In this document: positions 43,203-52,383 of the stretch, piece by piece
How the letters are laid out: each line of letters begins with the position of its first letter
How positions within the stretch are numbered: position 1 is the first letter of the stretch
NCBI RefSeq assembly: GCF_014838825.1
Contig: NZ_JACYMO010000007.1
Coordinates: 1-64,000, forward strand
DNA length: 64,000 nt
Origin: Erwinia persicina
GTDB lineage: Bacteria > Pseudomonadota > Gammaproteobacteria > Enterobacterales > Enterobacteriaceae
Reading direction: 5' to 3'
Notes under the pieces: model-generated
Told to the model about the DNA's origin: nothing
The model's database searches: none
What the model saw: the letters and a program-made list of their open reading frames with translations, nothing else
Program-made: the position numbers and the translations under genes

Positions 43203-44966
43203 ATGGCTTTATCGTATATATCTGAAACAAGTTCACACCACTCTCTTCCCATGCGCCATGCTGACTTCCCCACTCTGGTTGAGGCGTTAAACTACGCCGC
43301 CGGGGGAGATACCGGGATGAATTTTTACGACAGGCGTAATCAGCTGGCAGACGTGCTGGAGTATCGCCTGCTCAGGCAGCGGGCCATCACGGGTGCCCGG
43401 CGACTGCTGTCGCTCGGCCTGAATAAAGGCGATCGCGTGGCGCTGATGGCGGAGACCAGTGCGGGTTTTATCGAAGCTTTCTTTGCCTGTCAGTATGCGG
43501 GGTTAGTGGCAGTACCGCTGGCTATCCCGATGGGAATGGGCCAGCGTGATTCTTATATCACCAAGCTCCGGGGCTTGTTAAAAAACTGTCAGCCCGTCGC
43601 CATTATCAGCAGTGAGGAGTGGCTGCCGCTGATCCGTTCGGCCAGTGCAGATACCCCCGGTATTCATACCCTCAGCAATGATGACCTGGCGGCCCTGGCA
43701 GAGAGGGAGATCGCCCTCCCACTTCCCTGCCCGGAGGATATTGCCTATCTGCAATATACCTCGGGCAGCACGCGCTTCCCGCGCGGGGTGATCATCACTC
43801 ATCGGGCGGTGATGGCGAATCTGCGGGTCATCAGCCATGACGGCATCCAGTTACGCGCGGGTGACCGCTGCGTCTCGTGGCTGCCGTTCTATCACGATAT
43901 GGGGCTGGTGGGCTTTATGCTGACGCCGGTCGCCACCCAGCTTTCCGTTGATTATCTGCGTACGCAGGACTTTGCCATGCGGCCCATGCAGTGGCTCAAG
44001 CTTATCGGTAAAAACCGCTGTACCGTGTCTGTCGCCCCGCCTTTCGGTTACGACCTGTGCTTACGCCGCAGTAACGACAAAGAACTGGCCGGTATCGACC
44101 TCTCCAGCTGGCGCGTGGCGGGCGTCGGGGCTGAACCCATTCCCGCCTTGCTACTTGACCAGTTTGCCCGGCACTTCAGCAAAGTGAACTTCGACCGCCG
44201 GGCATTTATGCCCTGTTACGGGCTGGCGGAAACCACACTGGCCGTCAGTTTTTCGCCGGCGGACTGCGGGACTCAGGTGGATGAGGTCGATCGGGGTATT
44301 CTGGAATACCAGAGCAGGGCCGTCGCGCCGGGTGAAAAAACCCGGGCGATCTCGACCTTTGTTAACTGCGGCAGGGCGCTTCCGGGCCACCGTATCGAAA
44401 TCCGTGATGAAGAGGGGCAGGCCCTGCCCGAGCGTGACGTCGGCCATATCTGTATCTCCGGCCCCAGCTTAATGAGCGGCTACTTCCAGGATAGCGCCTC
44501 ACAACGGCTGATGCAGGAGACCGGCTGGATGGATACCGGTGACCTGGGCTATCTGCTGCAGGGCAACCTCTACGTTACGGGACGCAAAAAAGATCTGATC
44601 ATCATCCGGGGACGTAATATCTGGCCCCAGGATATTGAATATGTCGCCGAGCAGGAGCCGGAAATTCATTCCGGCGATGCAATAGCCTTCGTCACCCCGC
44701 AGGATCGGGAAGAAGGGGCTCGCATTATCTTACAAATCCAGTGCAGGTTCAGTTCAGAGGCGCGCCGGGAACAGATCGTTCACTCCCTCACCGCGCATAT
44801 TCAAAGTGAATTCGGCGTCGCCGTCGAGATTGAACTCCTGCCGCCGCACAGTCTTCCACGCACCTCATCAGGTAAGCCCGCCCGAGCAGAGGCCAGAAAG
44901 CGTTATCTCAGCGCGCTGGGCACCGCCGTCAGCCCACGGGTCGAACTGGCAGGCCAGACGCCATGA
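43203..44966 (+). CDS. Fatty-acyl-AMP/ACP ligase (FAAL-like)
   Basis: 587 residues, ANL superfamily. LQYTSGSTRFPRGVIITH is the AMP-binding P-loop, CVSWLPFYHDMGLVGFM is characteristic of FAAL/FadD32-type enzymes, and CYGLAETTLAVSF, GDLGYLLQGNLYVTGRKKD and the C-terminal SGKPARAEA lysine region follow. FAALs activate fatty acids as adenylates and load them on a carrier protein rather than on CoA. Here the carrier is encoded two genes downstream. This corresponds to the acyl-ACP synthetase of the Caulobacter ceramide pathway. First gene of a four-gene operon. Confidence 0.9.
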   Translation: MALSYISETSSHHSLPMRHADFPTLVEALNYAAGGDTGMNFYDRRNQLADVLEYRLLRQRAITGARRLLSLGLNKGDRVALMAETSAGFIEAFFACQYAGLVAVPLAIPMGMGQRDSYITKLRGLLKNCQPVAIISSEEWLPLIRSASADTPGIHTLSNDDLAALAEREIALPLPCPEDIAYLQYTSGSTRFPRGVIITHRAVMANLRVISHDGIQLRAGDRCVSWLPFYHDMGLVGFMLTPVATQLSVDYLRTQDFAMRPMQWLKLIGKNRCTVSVAPPFGYDLCLRRSNDKELAGIDLSSWRVAGVGAEPIPALLLDQFARHFSKVNFDRRAFMPCYGLAETTLAVSFSPADCGTQVDEVDRGILEYQSRAVAPGEKTRAISTFVNCGRALPGHRIEIRDEEGQALPERDVGHICISGPSLMSGYFQDSASQRLMQETGWMDTGDLGYLLQGNLYVTGRKKDLIIIRGRNIWPQDIEYVAEQEPEIHSGDAIAFVTPQDREEGARIILQIQCRFSSEARREQIVHSLTAHIQSEFGVAVEIELLPPHSLPRTSSGKPARAEARKRYLSALGTAVSPRVELAGQTP

Positions 44967-45874
44967 CCGGCACCGTCGCCATCACGGGAGCCACGGGCTT
45001 TATCGGCAGGCACATTGCCGACAGCCTGCTGGCGCAGGGGTTTACCCTCAGGGCTCTGACCCGCCGCCCTCAGGGCACGGTCAATAATCTGACCTGGGTT
45101 GCGGGCACGCTGGAGCAGAGCGACGCGCTGGCTGAGTTAGTGCGCGGTGCTGACTACGTGGTTCACTGCGCCGGCCAGGTGCGGGGATGGCAGGAGGCGA
45201 GTTTTATGCAGGCCAACGTTAGCGGCAGTCAGCGTCTGATGCAGGCGGCAATAGCCAGTGGCGTCTGCCAGCGCTTTTTGTTGATGTCTTCCCTGGCTGC
45301 GCGCCACCCTCACCTCTCGTGGTATGCGAAGTCGAAATATCTGGCCGAGCAACGTTTAACCAACCTGACCGCCGGGATCACTTTCGGCATTTTTCGCCCG
45401 ACAGCGGTTTACGGCCCGGGAGATAAAGAGCTGAAACCGGTGTTTCGCTGGCTGCTGCGCGGGCTGCTGCCGCAGACCGGACCGGCGGACGCGCGCCTCT
45501 CTTTTCTTCACGTCAGCGACCTGGCCGCCGCCGTGGGGCAGTGGTTAACGGCGGCACAGCCCCCACCCGGCCCCTGTGAACTCTGTGACGGCGTGGAGGG
45601 CGGCTACAGCTGGCCATCATTACAGGCCACCGGTGCCAGGGTGCGTGAGGGGCCCGTGCGGCTGATCGGCATCCCTCTGCCGCTGCTGAAGGGGCTGGCG
45701 GATCTCAGCGTGCTGGCCAGCCGTATAGCGGGTCGGGAGCCGATGCTGACCCGCAGCAAAATTCATGAGCTGACCCATCAGGACTGGTCAGCCAGCAATG
45801 TACGTTTCTCTGAACATACCGGGTGGTTGCCTGCGGTGACCCTGGAGCACGCCCTGCGTGCCGGGCTCTTTTGA
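44963..45874 (+). CDS. NAD(P)-dependent SDR reductase, ceramide-pathway (CerR-like)
   Basis: 303 residues of the extended SDR/epimerase type: nucleotide loop GATGFIGRHIADSLL at the N-terminus, DYVVHCAGQV, and YAKSKY (Tyr and Lys of the active site) near residue 115-120. The start overlaps the acyl-AMP-ligase stop by ATGA. In Caulobacter an SDR encoded with serine palmitoyltransferase reduces the 3-keto group of the N-acylated base to give ceramide, so the same role is inferred. A sugar epimerase function is the alternative but less likely in this context. Confidence 0.8.
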   Translation: MTGTVAITGATGFIGRHIADSLLAQGFTLRALTRRPQGTVNNLTWVAGTLEQSDALAELVRGADYVVHCAGQVRGWQEASFMQANVSGSQRLMQAAIASGVCQRFLLMSSLAARHPHLSWYAKSKYLAEQRLTNLTAGITFGIFRPTAVYGPGDKELKPVFRWLLRGLLPQTGPADARLSFLHVSDLAAAVGQWLTAAQPPPGPCELCDGVEGGYSWPSLQATGARVREGPVRLIGIPLPLLKGLADLSVLASRIAGREPMLTRSKIHELTHQDWSASNVRFSEHTGWLPAVTLEHALRAGLF

Positions 45875-45904
45875 AACACTGACTAAAGGGAAGTTGAGGA
45901 TTTT

Positions 45905-46165
45905 ATGCTGAATCAAAACGCGGTGATGGACTATATCCTGGCCTGTTTGCGGGGCATGGTTGCCAGTGAGCTGGAGATCGAACCAGACAGCGATCTTGTT
46001 GATGAACTGGGTCTGGAGTCGATCAGGGTAATGGATCTGCTGATGATGTTAGAAGACCGGTTTGATATCCCCATCCCCATCAATATATTGCTGGATGTCA
46101 GGACCCCGGTGCAGCTCCGGGATGCGTTACTCCCCTTCCTGGAGAAGTCATATGGGCCTTTATGA
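45905..46165 (+). CDS. Dedicated acyl carrier protein
   Basis: 86 residues with the phosphopantetheine attachment motif LGLESIRVMD (Ser39), acidic helices around it, and the usual size for a carrier protein. GAGG lies upstream of the ATG. It lies between the reductase gene and serine palmitoyltransferase and overlaps the latter by 14 bases. It would carry the acyl chain made by the acyl-AMP ligase to serine palmitoyltransferase. It is clearly different from the housekeeping AcpP. Confidence 0.9.
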   Translation: MLNQNAVMDYILACLRGMVASELEIEPDSDLVDELGLESIRVMDLLMMLEDRFDIPIPINILLDVRTPVQLRDALLPFLEKSYGPL

Positions 46166-47324
46166 TCGCTTTGCCCGCCTTGATCACCACCGGGAACAGT
46201 TTGAGGCCAGCGGTCTTAACCCGTTCGGTACCTGTATTGATGAAGTCTACTCGGCAACCGAAGGCCGCATCGGGGAGAACCGGGTGGTACTGGCCGGAAC
46301 CAATAACTATCTGGGCCTGACGTTTAATCCGCAGGCGATTGCGCAGGGTCAGGCGGCACTGGCAGCTCAGGGAACAGGCACCACCGGCTCACGCATGGCA
46401 AACGGCAGTTACGGTTCACATCTGGCCCTGGAACATGAGATCGCTGCCTTTTTTGACCGCCCTACCGCCATCGTCTTCCCTACCGGCTATACCGCTAATC
46501 TGGGCATCATCAGCACCCTTGCCGGGCATGATGCCGTGGTATTACTGGATGCCGACAGCCATGCCAGCCTCTACGACGCCTGTGCGCTGGGAGGGGCAAC
46601 GATCATCCGTTTTCGCCATAACGACGCCGCCGATCTGGAGCGCCGCATGCTGCGCCTGGGCGAGCGTGCCCGCGAAGCGATCATTATTGTCGAGGGCATT
46701 TACAGTATGCTGGGAGACGTGGCCCCCCTGGCGGAGATCGTCGATATTAAGCGCCGTCTCGGGGGCTATCTGGTGGTGGACGAAGCCCACTCGTTCGGCG
46801 TGCTCGGTGCCCGCGGACGCGGGCTGGCCGAAGCCGTCGGCGTTGAGCAGGAGGTGGATATCATCACCGGCACCTTCAGCAAAAGCCTGGCGTCTGTCGG
46901 CGGATTTGCCGTTGGCGCCGCGGCGATGGATGTGCTGCGCTACAGCAGCCGCCCATATATCTTTACTGCCTCCTCCTCACCCTCAGTTATCGCCTCGGTG
47001 CGTTCGGCGTTACGAACGGTTGCACAACGGCCTGAGCTGCGGGAAACACTGTGGAAGAATGCCCGCCGCCTTTACAACGGGCTGGAACGCCTGGGTTACC
47101 CGCTGGGGGCGCATATCAGCCCGGTGGTACCGGTCATTATCAGCTCGAAAGAGGAAGGTCTGCGGCTGTGGCGTGCGCTGATCGCCCGCAACGTGTATGT
47201 CAACCTGGTCCTGCCGCCTGCCGCACCGGCGGAGATGACGCTGCTACGCTGCAGCATCAACGCCGCCCACAGCGAAGCGCAAATCGATAAAATTGTTCAG
47301 GCGTTTGCCGATGTAAAAGGCTGA
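46152..47324 (+). CDS. spt: Serine palmitoyltransferase (alpha-oxoamine synthase)
   Basis: 390 residues from ATG 46152 (GGAG upstream). PLP-dependent alpha-oxoamine synthase with DEAHSFG (D210, H213) and the Schiff-base lysine K244 in TGTFSKSLASVGG. The N-terminal NNYLGLTFNP and GTGTTGSRMANGSYGSH regions are typical of serine palmitoyltransferase. Condenses serine with an acyl thioester to 3-ketosphinganine. The adjacent carrier protein argues for an acyl-ACP donor. KBL or BioF (glycine-using relatives) are less likely because no threonine or biotin genes are near, while acyl activation, reductase and N-acyltransferase genes are. Confidence 0.88.
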   Translation: MGLYDRFARLDHHREQFEASGLNPFGTCIDEVYSATEGRIGENRVVLAGTNNYLGLTFNPQAIAQGQAALAAQGTGTTGSRMANGSYGSHLALEHEIAAFFDRPTAIVFPTGYTANLGIISTLAGHDAVVLLDADSHASLYDACALGGATIIRFRHNDAADLERRMLRLGERAREAIIIVEGIYSMLGDVAPLAEIVDIKRRLGGYLVVDEAHSFGVLGARGRGLAEAVGVEQEVDIITGTFSKSLASVGGFAVGAAAMDVLRYSSRPYIFTASSSPSVIASVRSALRTVAQRPELRETLWKNARRLYNGLERLGYPLGAHISPVVPVIISSKEEGLRLWRALIARNVYVNLVLPPAAPAEMTLLRCSINAAHSEAQIDKIVQAFADVKG

Positions 47325-47333
47325 ACCCCCCGG

Positions 47334-47365
47334 CGGCTCCCCGCGTTACCGGCGAGCCGCTTTCT
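47334..47365. terminator. Terminator between convergent operons
   Basis: A 7-bp GC stem (GCGGCTC and GAGCCGC) with a loop of about 14 bases that can fold further, followed by TTTCT on the plus strand. It lies between the convergent serine palmitoyltransferase and LptG-like genes, ten bases after the former's stop. Confidence 0.5.
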
Positions 47366-47385
47366 GCGTCACGCTCCCCCCTGCG

Positions 47386-48465
47386 TCAGTGCTGCCGGTC
47401 AAACCGGCGGACCAGCGCTACCGCCAACAGCAGGAGTAACGCCGGCGGGCCCAGGGTGGTAAGCGGTACATTGAGTGAGAGCAGCAGCCCGAGATTAACA
47501 ATAATCTGGTCGCTGATGTAGGTCACCAGCCCGACAATCACACCGGTGGCTAAACGGCTGCCCATGCCAGGCGACCGCGGGTTGCTGAACGTAAACGGGA
47601 TAGCCAGTAAGACCATCGCCAGGGTTAACACCGGCCGCCCCAGCTTCTGCCACAGGGCGATCCGAAATTCCGTTCCGGGCTGGTGGGTATCGTGCAGGTA
47701 GTGAATATAGCGGCGAAGCTGGCCAATCGAAAAGCTGGCAGCCGGCAGCGTCAGCTCCTTCAGGCTGATGCGTGTGAAGAGGGATCGCCACGCCAGGGAC
47801 GGCCGTATCGTTACTGTCTCTTTCTGGTTCAGCCACTGCTTTTGATTCACGTCGTGCAGCATCCATATGCCGTTGCCGAGGACGGTGGCGCTACCGGCAT
47901 AAATATAGGACGCCAGCGTCAGGTCTGGCCGGTAGCAGAAGATCTCCACGCCCACGGGCTGCTGATGCTCATCCAGCCGTCTGACCGTAGCGAATTCATT
48001 ATGACTCCTCGCCCAGAGCGCATTGTTGATGCTCTCACCGTCTTCATCCTGCGCCGCTGCGGCGCTCTTCAACGTAATCGCGCGCTGCTGTAACGGCGAG
48101 GCCACCCACTCATCAAGCGCGCCAGCCGCAAACGTTAACATTATGCCGGCAGCGGTTATCGCCAGTGCGATGCGCAGGACAGAAAAACCTGCCGTGCGCA
48201 TGGCCGTTAATTCGAGGGTTTTCGACAGCTGCCCCAGTCCGACAATGCCGCCCAGCAGCGCGATAAAGGGAATAAGATCGACCAGGCTGCGGGGTAGCGT
48301 CATCAGGACGACCGCCACGGCCTGCGTCCAGCGATAACCGCCGGGGCTGACGTCATCCAGCTCGTTAATCAGATTAAAGGTGGTAAACAGCGGGATCAGC
48401 AATCCTGCGGCGGCGGCAAAGCCGGTGAAGACGTTACGGATGACATAGCGGCTGAAAATGTTCAC
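47386..48465 (-). CDS. LptG-like permease (YjgQ family)
   Basis: 359 residues from GTG 48465, which overlaps the stop of the LptF-like gene by four bases (GTGA) and gives the normal LptG length; longer in-frame starts run into the upstream gene. Six transmembrane helices frame a periplasmic beta-rich domain (residues about 130-260), with the conserved LELTAMRTAGFSVLRI coupling helix. With the upstream LptF-like gene it forms a paralogous permease pair. Because it sits next to sphingolipid genes and is not the housekeeping copy, export of a sphingolipid or its precursor is a reasonable inference. Confidence 0.8.
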   Translation of the reverse strand: MNIFSRYVIRNVFTGFAAAAGLLIPLFTTFNLINELDDVSPGGYRWTQAVAVVLMTLPRSLVDLIPFIALLGGIVGLGQLSKTLELTAMRTAGFSVLRIALAITAAGIMLTFAAGALDEWVASPLQQRAITLKSAAAAQDEDGESINNALWARSHNEFATVRRLDEHQQPVGVEIFCYRPDLTLASYIYAGSATVLGNGIWMLHDVNQKQWLNQKETVTIRPSLAWRSLFTRISLKELTLPAASFSIGQLRRYIHYLHDTHQPGTEFRIALWQKLGRPVLTLAMVLLAIPFTFSNPRSPGMGSRLATGVIVGLVTYISDQIIVNLGLLLSLNVPLTTLGPPALLLLLAVALVRRFDRQH

Positions 48466-49553
48466 CGGAAGCGTGCCGGCAGCAGCGCCAGATCGCGGGC
48501 TATAAGCAGCGCCACCCCCGCCAGCATCAGCAAAGGCACACACCACACGCCGGGAAACACCGGTAGCGCCCCATTGGCCACCAGCGTGCGGGAGAGATTC
48601 CCCCCATAAAAAATCGCCGTGAACACCAGGGTCAACGGCAACAGCGTGGTAAAGCGCCCCTGCCGGGGTTTGATGCGGCTTAGTGATACGGCTAACAGCG
48701 CCATCAGCAGGGCACTGGCCCCCCGGCTCTGCCGCCACTGCAGTTCAGCCCGGTCGGCGGGATCCTGCGAACGCGCAAGCTCGTTCACGGAGGCCGACTT
48801 ACGCCGGGTGTTGTTGCTTTGGGGGATCGGGGTCAGCTGCAGATGAAGATGACGGTACAGCGTTTCACTGTCCGCGCTGCCCTGGTGATCGAGCGAATAA
48901 GAGGTTCCGGACTGCAGCAGCACCGAGGGGCTGGCAGGCGAAGGGTCGGTCACGCTGACCGTTCCGGCCCGGTATACGCTGCTTTTTATCCCAGATGAGG
49001 TGTAAATAAGCACATCCGACAGGATACGGGTGACGGGATCAATCTCTGCCGCCAGCACCATCCTGCCGCTGTCATTGACATTAAACTTACTGGCCACCAG
49101 CCGGTGCGTGTCCAGTTCGGACTGCGACCGCTGCTCCAACTGATAAATTTGCCCGTAGGCCCAGGGCCTGGCGTACATTGACAACAGCATCACCATCATA
49201 CCCAGCGGCACGGCCAGCAGCATCACCGCCTTATACAACCGCAGCGGACTGGCACCGGAAGCCAGCATCGCGGTGATTTCCGCATCGCTGTAGAGCTGCC
49301 CCAACGCGACACCGACGGCGACATAAAGCCCGACCGGAAGCAGCATCTCAAGGGCGATCACCACCTTAAAGAAGACCACATCGAACACCACCGACAGGGC
49401 TAACGTACCGTTGGCCGCATCGGTCAGATAGCGCTGTGCCGAATAGCTGGCAAAAATAAAAATCAGAAAGCCCACCAGGGTCGCCACTAAGCGGTGAGTC
49501 TGCATCAGGATGTAGCGTTCAATCAGCAACATACACCGCGCGCCTTTTGCCAT
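48462..49553 (-). CDS. LptF-like permease (YjgP family)
   Basis: 363 residues. N-terminal LLIERYILMQTHRLVATLVG, then six predicted transmembrane helices and a periplasmic domain in the middle. The DAEITAMLASGASPLRLYKA segment is the LptF/LptG coupling helix that contacts the LptB ATPase. The start ATG overlaps the TAA of the YtfJ-like gene (TAATG); a downstream ATG at 49532 is possible. No lptB or lptC partner is encoded here, so the housekeeping LptB may be shared. Confidence 0.8.
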   Translation of the reverse strand: MAKGARCMLLIERYILMQTHRLVATLVGFLIFIFASYSAQRYLTDAANGTLALSVVFDVVFFKVVIALEMLLPVGLYVAVGVALGQLYSDAEITAMLASGASPLRLYKAVMLLAVPLGMMVMLLSMYARPWAYGQIYQLEQRSQSELDTHRLVASKFNVNDSGRMVLAAEIDPVTRILSDVLIYTSSGIKSSVYRAGTVSVTDPSPASPSVLLQSGTSYSLDHQGSADSETLYRHLHLQLTPIPQSNNTRRKSASVNELARSQDPADRAELQWRQSRGASALLMALLAVSLSRIKPRQGRFTTLLPLTLVFTAIFYGGNLSRTLVANGALPVFPGVWCVPLLMLAGVALLIARDLALLPARFR

Positions 49554-50119
49554 TACTGCTGCTGATCGAGCAGGTGATGAACCTGCGCGAGAAGCCGGGC
49601 AACCTCATCTGGCGTCAGGGCCCCATCCTTCACCCACTGAATACGCCCCTGCTGGTCAAGCACCAGGATGGTTGAACTCGCCGCCTTCAACTGCCAGGCG
49701 CGCCGGGCGAGGCCATCGCTGTCGATAATGAACTGCGCCCAGGGGTAACGTCTTTTATTCTTTTCAACCTTTCTGCGCACAAAAAAACCGGAGCCGGGGA
49801 TGGCATCATCCGTATTGACGATGGTCGTCGGCTGGAAACGATCGGATGGAAACCGGGCACGCTTAATGGCCTGGATCAGCAGTGCGTTTTTATTTTTTGC
49901 AGAGGTGCGTCCGGCAATGTACTGCACCACGCGAATTTTGCCCGCCAGCTCCGTACTCTTCCAGGGTGAATAATGAATCTGCCCGTGTTCCAGCCGCAGC
50001 TCCCCATCATCCGTAATCAGAACGGGCGGTACCCGGTGTCCGATATCGAAGTTGTGCGCCGTGGCCAGCACCGGCAGTAACAGACCCAAAACGGGCAGAC
50101 ATCTGCATAACCTCATCAT
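49553..50119 (-). CDS. ytfJ: YtfJ-family periplasmic protein
   Basis: About 188 residues with a signal peptide (LCRCLPVLGLLLPVLATAH). The mature part follows E. coli YtfJ closely: VVQYIAGRTSAKNKNALLIQ, TTIVNTDDAIPGSGFFVRR, YPWAQFIIDSDG and WVKDGALTPDEV. The fold is thioredoxin-like but lacks a CxxC pair. Two adjacent ATGs (50119, 50116) follow AAGGAAG. Its function in E. coli is unknown. Here it heads a unit with the LptF/LptG-like pair, hinting at a role in envelope lipid transport. Confidence 0.85.
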   Translation of the reverse strand: MMRLCRCLPVLGLLLPVLATAHNFDIGHRVPPVLITDDGELRLEHGQIHYSPWKSTELAGKIRVVQYIAGRTSAKNKNALLIQAIKRARFPSDRFQPTTIVNTDDAIPGSGFFVRRKVEKNKRRYPWAQFIIDSDGLARRAWQLKAASSTILVLDQQGRIQWVKDGALTPDEVARLLAQVHHLLDQQQ

Positions 50120-50138
50120 GCTTCCTTTCTGATGGATG

Positions 50139-50987
50139 TTACTGACGGACGCCAAGCGGATAGCGTTCCAGAAACTGTTCCAGCCGCTGACGGATACCCG
50201 CATCCAGCGGTGCGGCGGCATTATAGTCACTGTGCCCCGCCAGGTTGCCGGACACCATTTCATCGTGCCGGTCGCCCATTAAACCGTTTATTGCCGCTAA
50301 GTAGCGCGAGATCTGCCTGGCCTGCAGATCGTCTGGGGCCAGGGCGCGCAGCGTGTCGTAGTAAGAGACCTGCTGACTGACAATTTTCCGCACGGCGTGA
50401 AACTCCCGCCCAGTGAGCCTGGGTTTGCCGAGGAATGCCTCAAGCTTGCGCATCTCCTGCTGGCAGCAGGCGATAAAGTCACGCTCTCCGGTCAGTGGAA
50501 AATGCCGCAGAGAGTGATCCACCCACCGCCAGACCGGCGCGCTGAGACAGAAACGCAGTATCCGCCCATAAAAAGTCACATGGCTTATATTTTCGTTACG
50601 GAATGCATCCTGAAAGCGCCCGAGAAAGACCGTGGTTTTGCTCAACCCCGCGCTGCACGCGTGTTGCTGCCCGTAGAGCCGCTGGGCAAAACGCAGGTGT
50701 TTGTAACGTGAGCGGATATATTTGTACTGCCTGCGCTCCTGTTCTGACAGCGTTTGCCCCTGTATAACCCGGGTGACCAGGCCCAGCAGCTCTGCCCGCG
50801 TAAAACCCTCCTGCCAGTATTGCAGGCACAGGGCGTAATTATCGCGAATGCTCTCCCCGGAACAGGAGAGGTCGATCGCCTGCGGCAGGCTGACGCTGTC
50901 ATCAATACAATCGTCTTCGTCCACCGCAGTAAACAGTAAATCGACGGTTTCAGGCGGGTACTTACGCCACGCTGGTCTGCTGGTCAT
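50139..50987 (-). CDS. Hypothetical protein, possibly CHAD-like helical domain
   Basis: 282 residues from ATG 50987, which overlaps the flippase stop by 26 bases; longer frames extend deep into the flippase gene. The C-terminal half is helical and rich in His and Arg (FHAVRKIVSQQVSYYDTLRA, YLAAINGLMGDRHDEMV), in the style of CHAD/polyphosphate-binding helical bundles, but conservation cannot be judged. No signal peptide or membrane helix. Co-transcribed with flippase and YtfJ/LptFG-like genes. Confidence 0.6.
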   Translation of the reverse strand: MTSRPAWRKYPPETVDLLFTAVDEDDCIDDSVSLPQAIDLSCSGESIRDNYALCLQYWQEGFTRAELLGLVTRVIQGQTLSEQERRQYKYIRSRYKHLRFAQRLYGQQHACSAGLSKTTVFLGRFQDAFRNENISHVTFYGRILRFCLSAPVWRWVDHSLRHFPLTGERDFIACCQQEMRKLEAFLGKPRLTGREFHAVRKIVSQQVSYYDTLRALAPDDLQARQISRYLAAINGLMGDRHDEMVSGNLAGHSDYNAAAPLDAGIRQRLEQFLERYPLGVRQ

Positions 50988-52383
50988 GGGGACGTTCTCC
51001 GTGCTGACTGAAAGGGAGTAAATGACGATGGCGGTAGGCCCGCAGCGTCGGAACAAGCAACAGCAGCACGTCCACACACTGCCCTGCTGCATAGGCAAAC
51101 GCCGCGCCGGACACGCCAAAGAAGTGTGACAAACCGACCAGCAGTAACATACTGGTGACGGATGAGATGGCCTGGGCCACAAGGAAGGCGCGCTGCTTTC
51201 CTGCCATCAGCAGCAGCGACTCCTGCGGAAAGCCCATCATCGACACGACAACGGCACAGAGCATCACCTGAATTAAGTCATAAGCTTCAAGATACTGATG
51301 CCCGAAAACGAGGGAGACTAAGGGCTGCCCCACCATCAACACCACCAGTGCGACGGCAAGTCCAATGCCTCCGGCTAACAATGCTGATTTCAGCCCCAGC
51401 AGCCAGGGCCTTTTCGTCCGCGGATCCAGCCGCATCATCTCGGGATAAAAACTTTTCTCCATCAGGCTCGCCGGTGTACCGGTGGCCGATAAAAAGGTCA
51501 TCGCAATTTTGAACAGGCCGGCGGCGGCAGGTCCGGACACGATGCCGACTAACACCGTGCTGCCGGAGTTACGCGCTGCCCAGATAGAGTGGGCAATATT
51601 CGTTGCCCAGACAAAGCCCCACGCCCCGGGAAGATTTCGTGCAGCATGCAGTAATCGCGGCCGGAAAGCGTGATGGATGCCCCTGCGGCGCAGTTCGCGG
51701 GCAGCAAACCACCAGTACAGCACGCCCCCCATCAGATCAGAAACATACCAGGTCAGCATAAAACCGGCGAAGCCAAAATCCCCGGCGAAGGAGATCACGC
51801 TGCCTGCTGCCCGCAGAAAGGGCCGGACCGCCTGCTGAACCGCAATCAGATCGAACCGGTCAAGCGCACGTAAAATGCCGGTGGGCGTGGATGCCGCCAT
51901 GGAAGGGATCAGCGTGCAGTAGAGGATCGCCAGCCAGAAGCTGTGCGCGTCCAGTCCTAATGCCTGTGCAAGGAAAGGCAGCAGCAGCATGCCCCCGGCA
52001 ATCGCCGCTGCGCCGCTGGCCAGGTCCAGCCCCAGCGAAAAGGAGATCACCTCGCGAAACTGCAGCAGGTTATTATTCGCTAATGCCGGGGTACCGTACT
52101 GCACCACCAGCTGCCACGTCTGAAACTTCATCACATCGCTTATCGTTTTCGCATACGACTGGATCACCACCAGCACCCCAAACAGGGCGGGCGACATCCC
52201 TTTCCCGGCACAGGAAAGTGCCAGCAACCCCAGCAGAGCACTGGCCACATTGCCAGAGCCCAGATAGGCCGTATTGCGCAAAATGGTGCGAAACACACCA
52301 TCAGAAAACCAGTGTTTCATGGAAACAGTCAGCCATAGCCAATATTCCAGCAAACCGGGCGAATAAAGAAAACCACTCGCCAT
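50962..52383 (-). CDS. Wzx/MATE-like lipid flippase
   Basis: 473 residues with about 12 to 14 hydrophobic helices of the polysaccharide-transporter (MOP/Wzx) type, for example TAYLGSGNVASALLGLLALS and GFAFAGFML-like mid-protein helices. A hydrophilic tail ends QTSVA. Two starts are possible, 52383 or the Met at 52320, and neither has a clear ribosome-binding site. Such transporters flip lipid-linked precursors across the inner membrane. In this neighbourhood the substrate may be a sphingolipid-linked glycan or headgroup lipid. Confidence 0.78.
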   Translation of the reverse strand: MASGFLYSPGLLEYWLWLTVSMKHWFSDGVFRTILRNTAYLGSGNVASALLGLLALSCAGKGMSPALFGVLVVIQSYAKTISDVMKFQTWQLVVQYGTPALANNNLLQFREVISFSLGLDLASGAAAIAGGMLLLPFLAQALGLDAHSFWLAILYCTLIPSMAASTPTGILRALDRFDLIAVQQAVRPFLRAAGSVISFAGDFGFAGFMLTWYVSDLMGGVLYWWFAARELRRRGIHHAFRPRLLHAARNLPGAWGFVWATNIAHSIWAARNSGSTVLVGIVSGPAAAGLFKIAMTFLSATGTPASLMEKSFYPEMMRLDPRTKRPWLLGLKSALLAGGIGLAVALVVLMVGQPLVSLVFGHQYLEAYDLIQVMLCAVVVSMMGFPQESLLLMAGKQRAFLVAQAISSVTSMLLLVGLSHFFGVSGAAFAYAAGQCVDVLLLLVPTLRAYRHRHLLPFSQHGERPHDQQTSVA

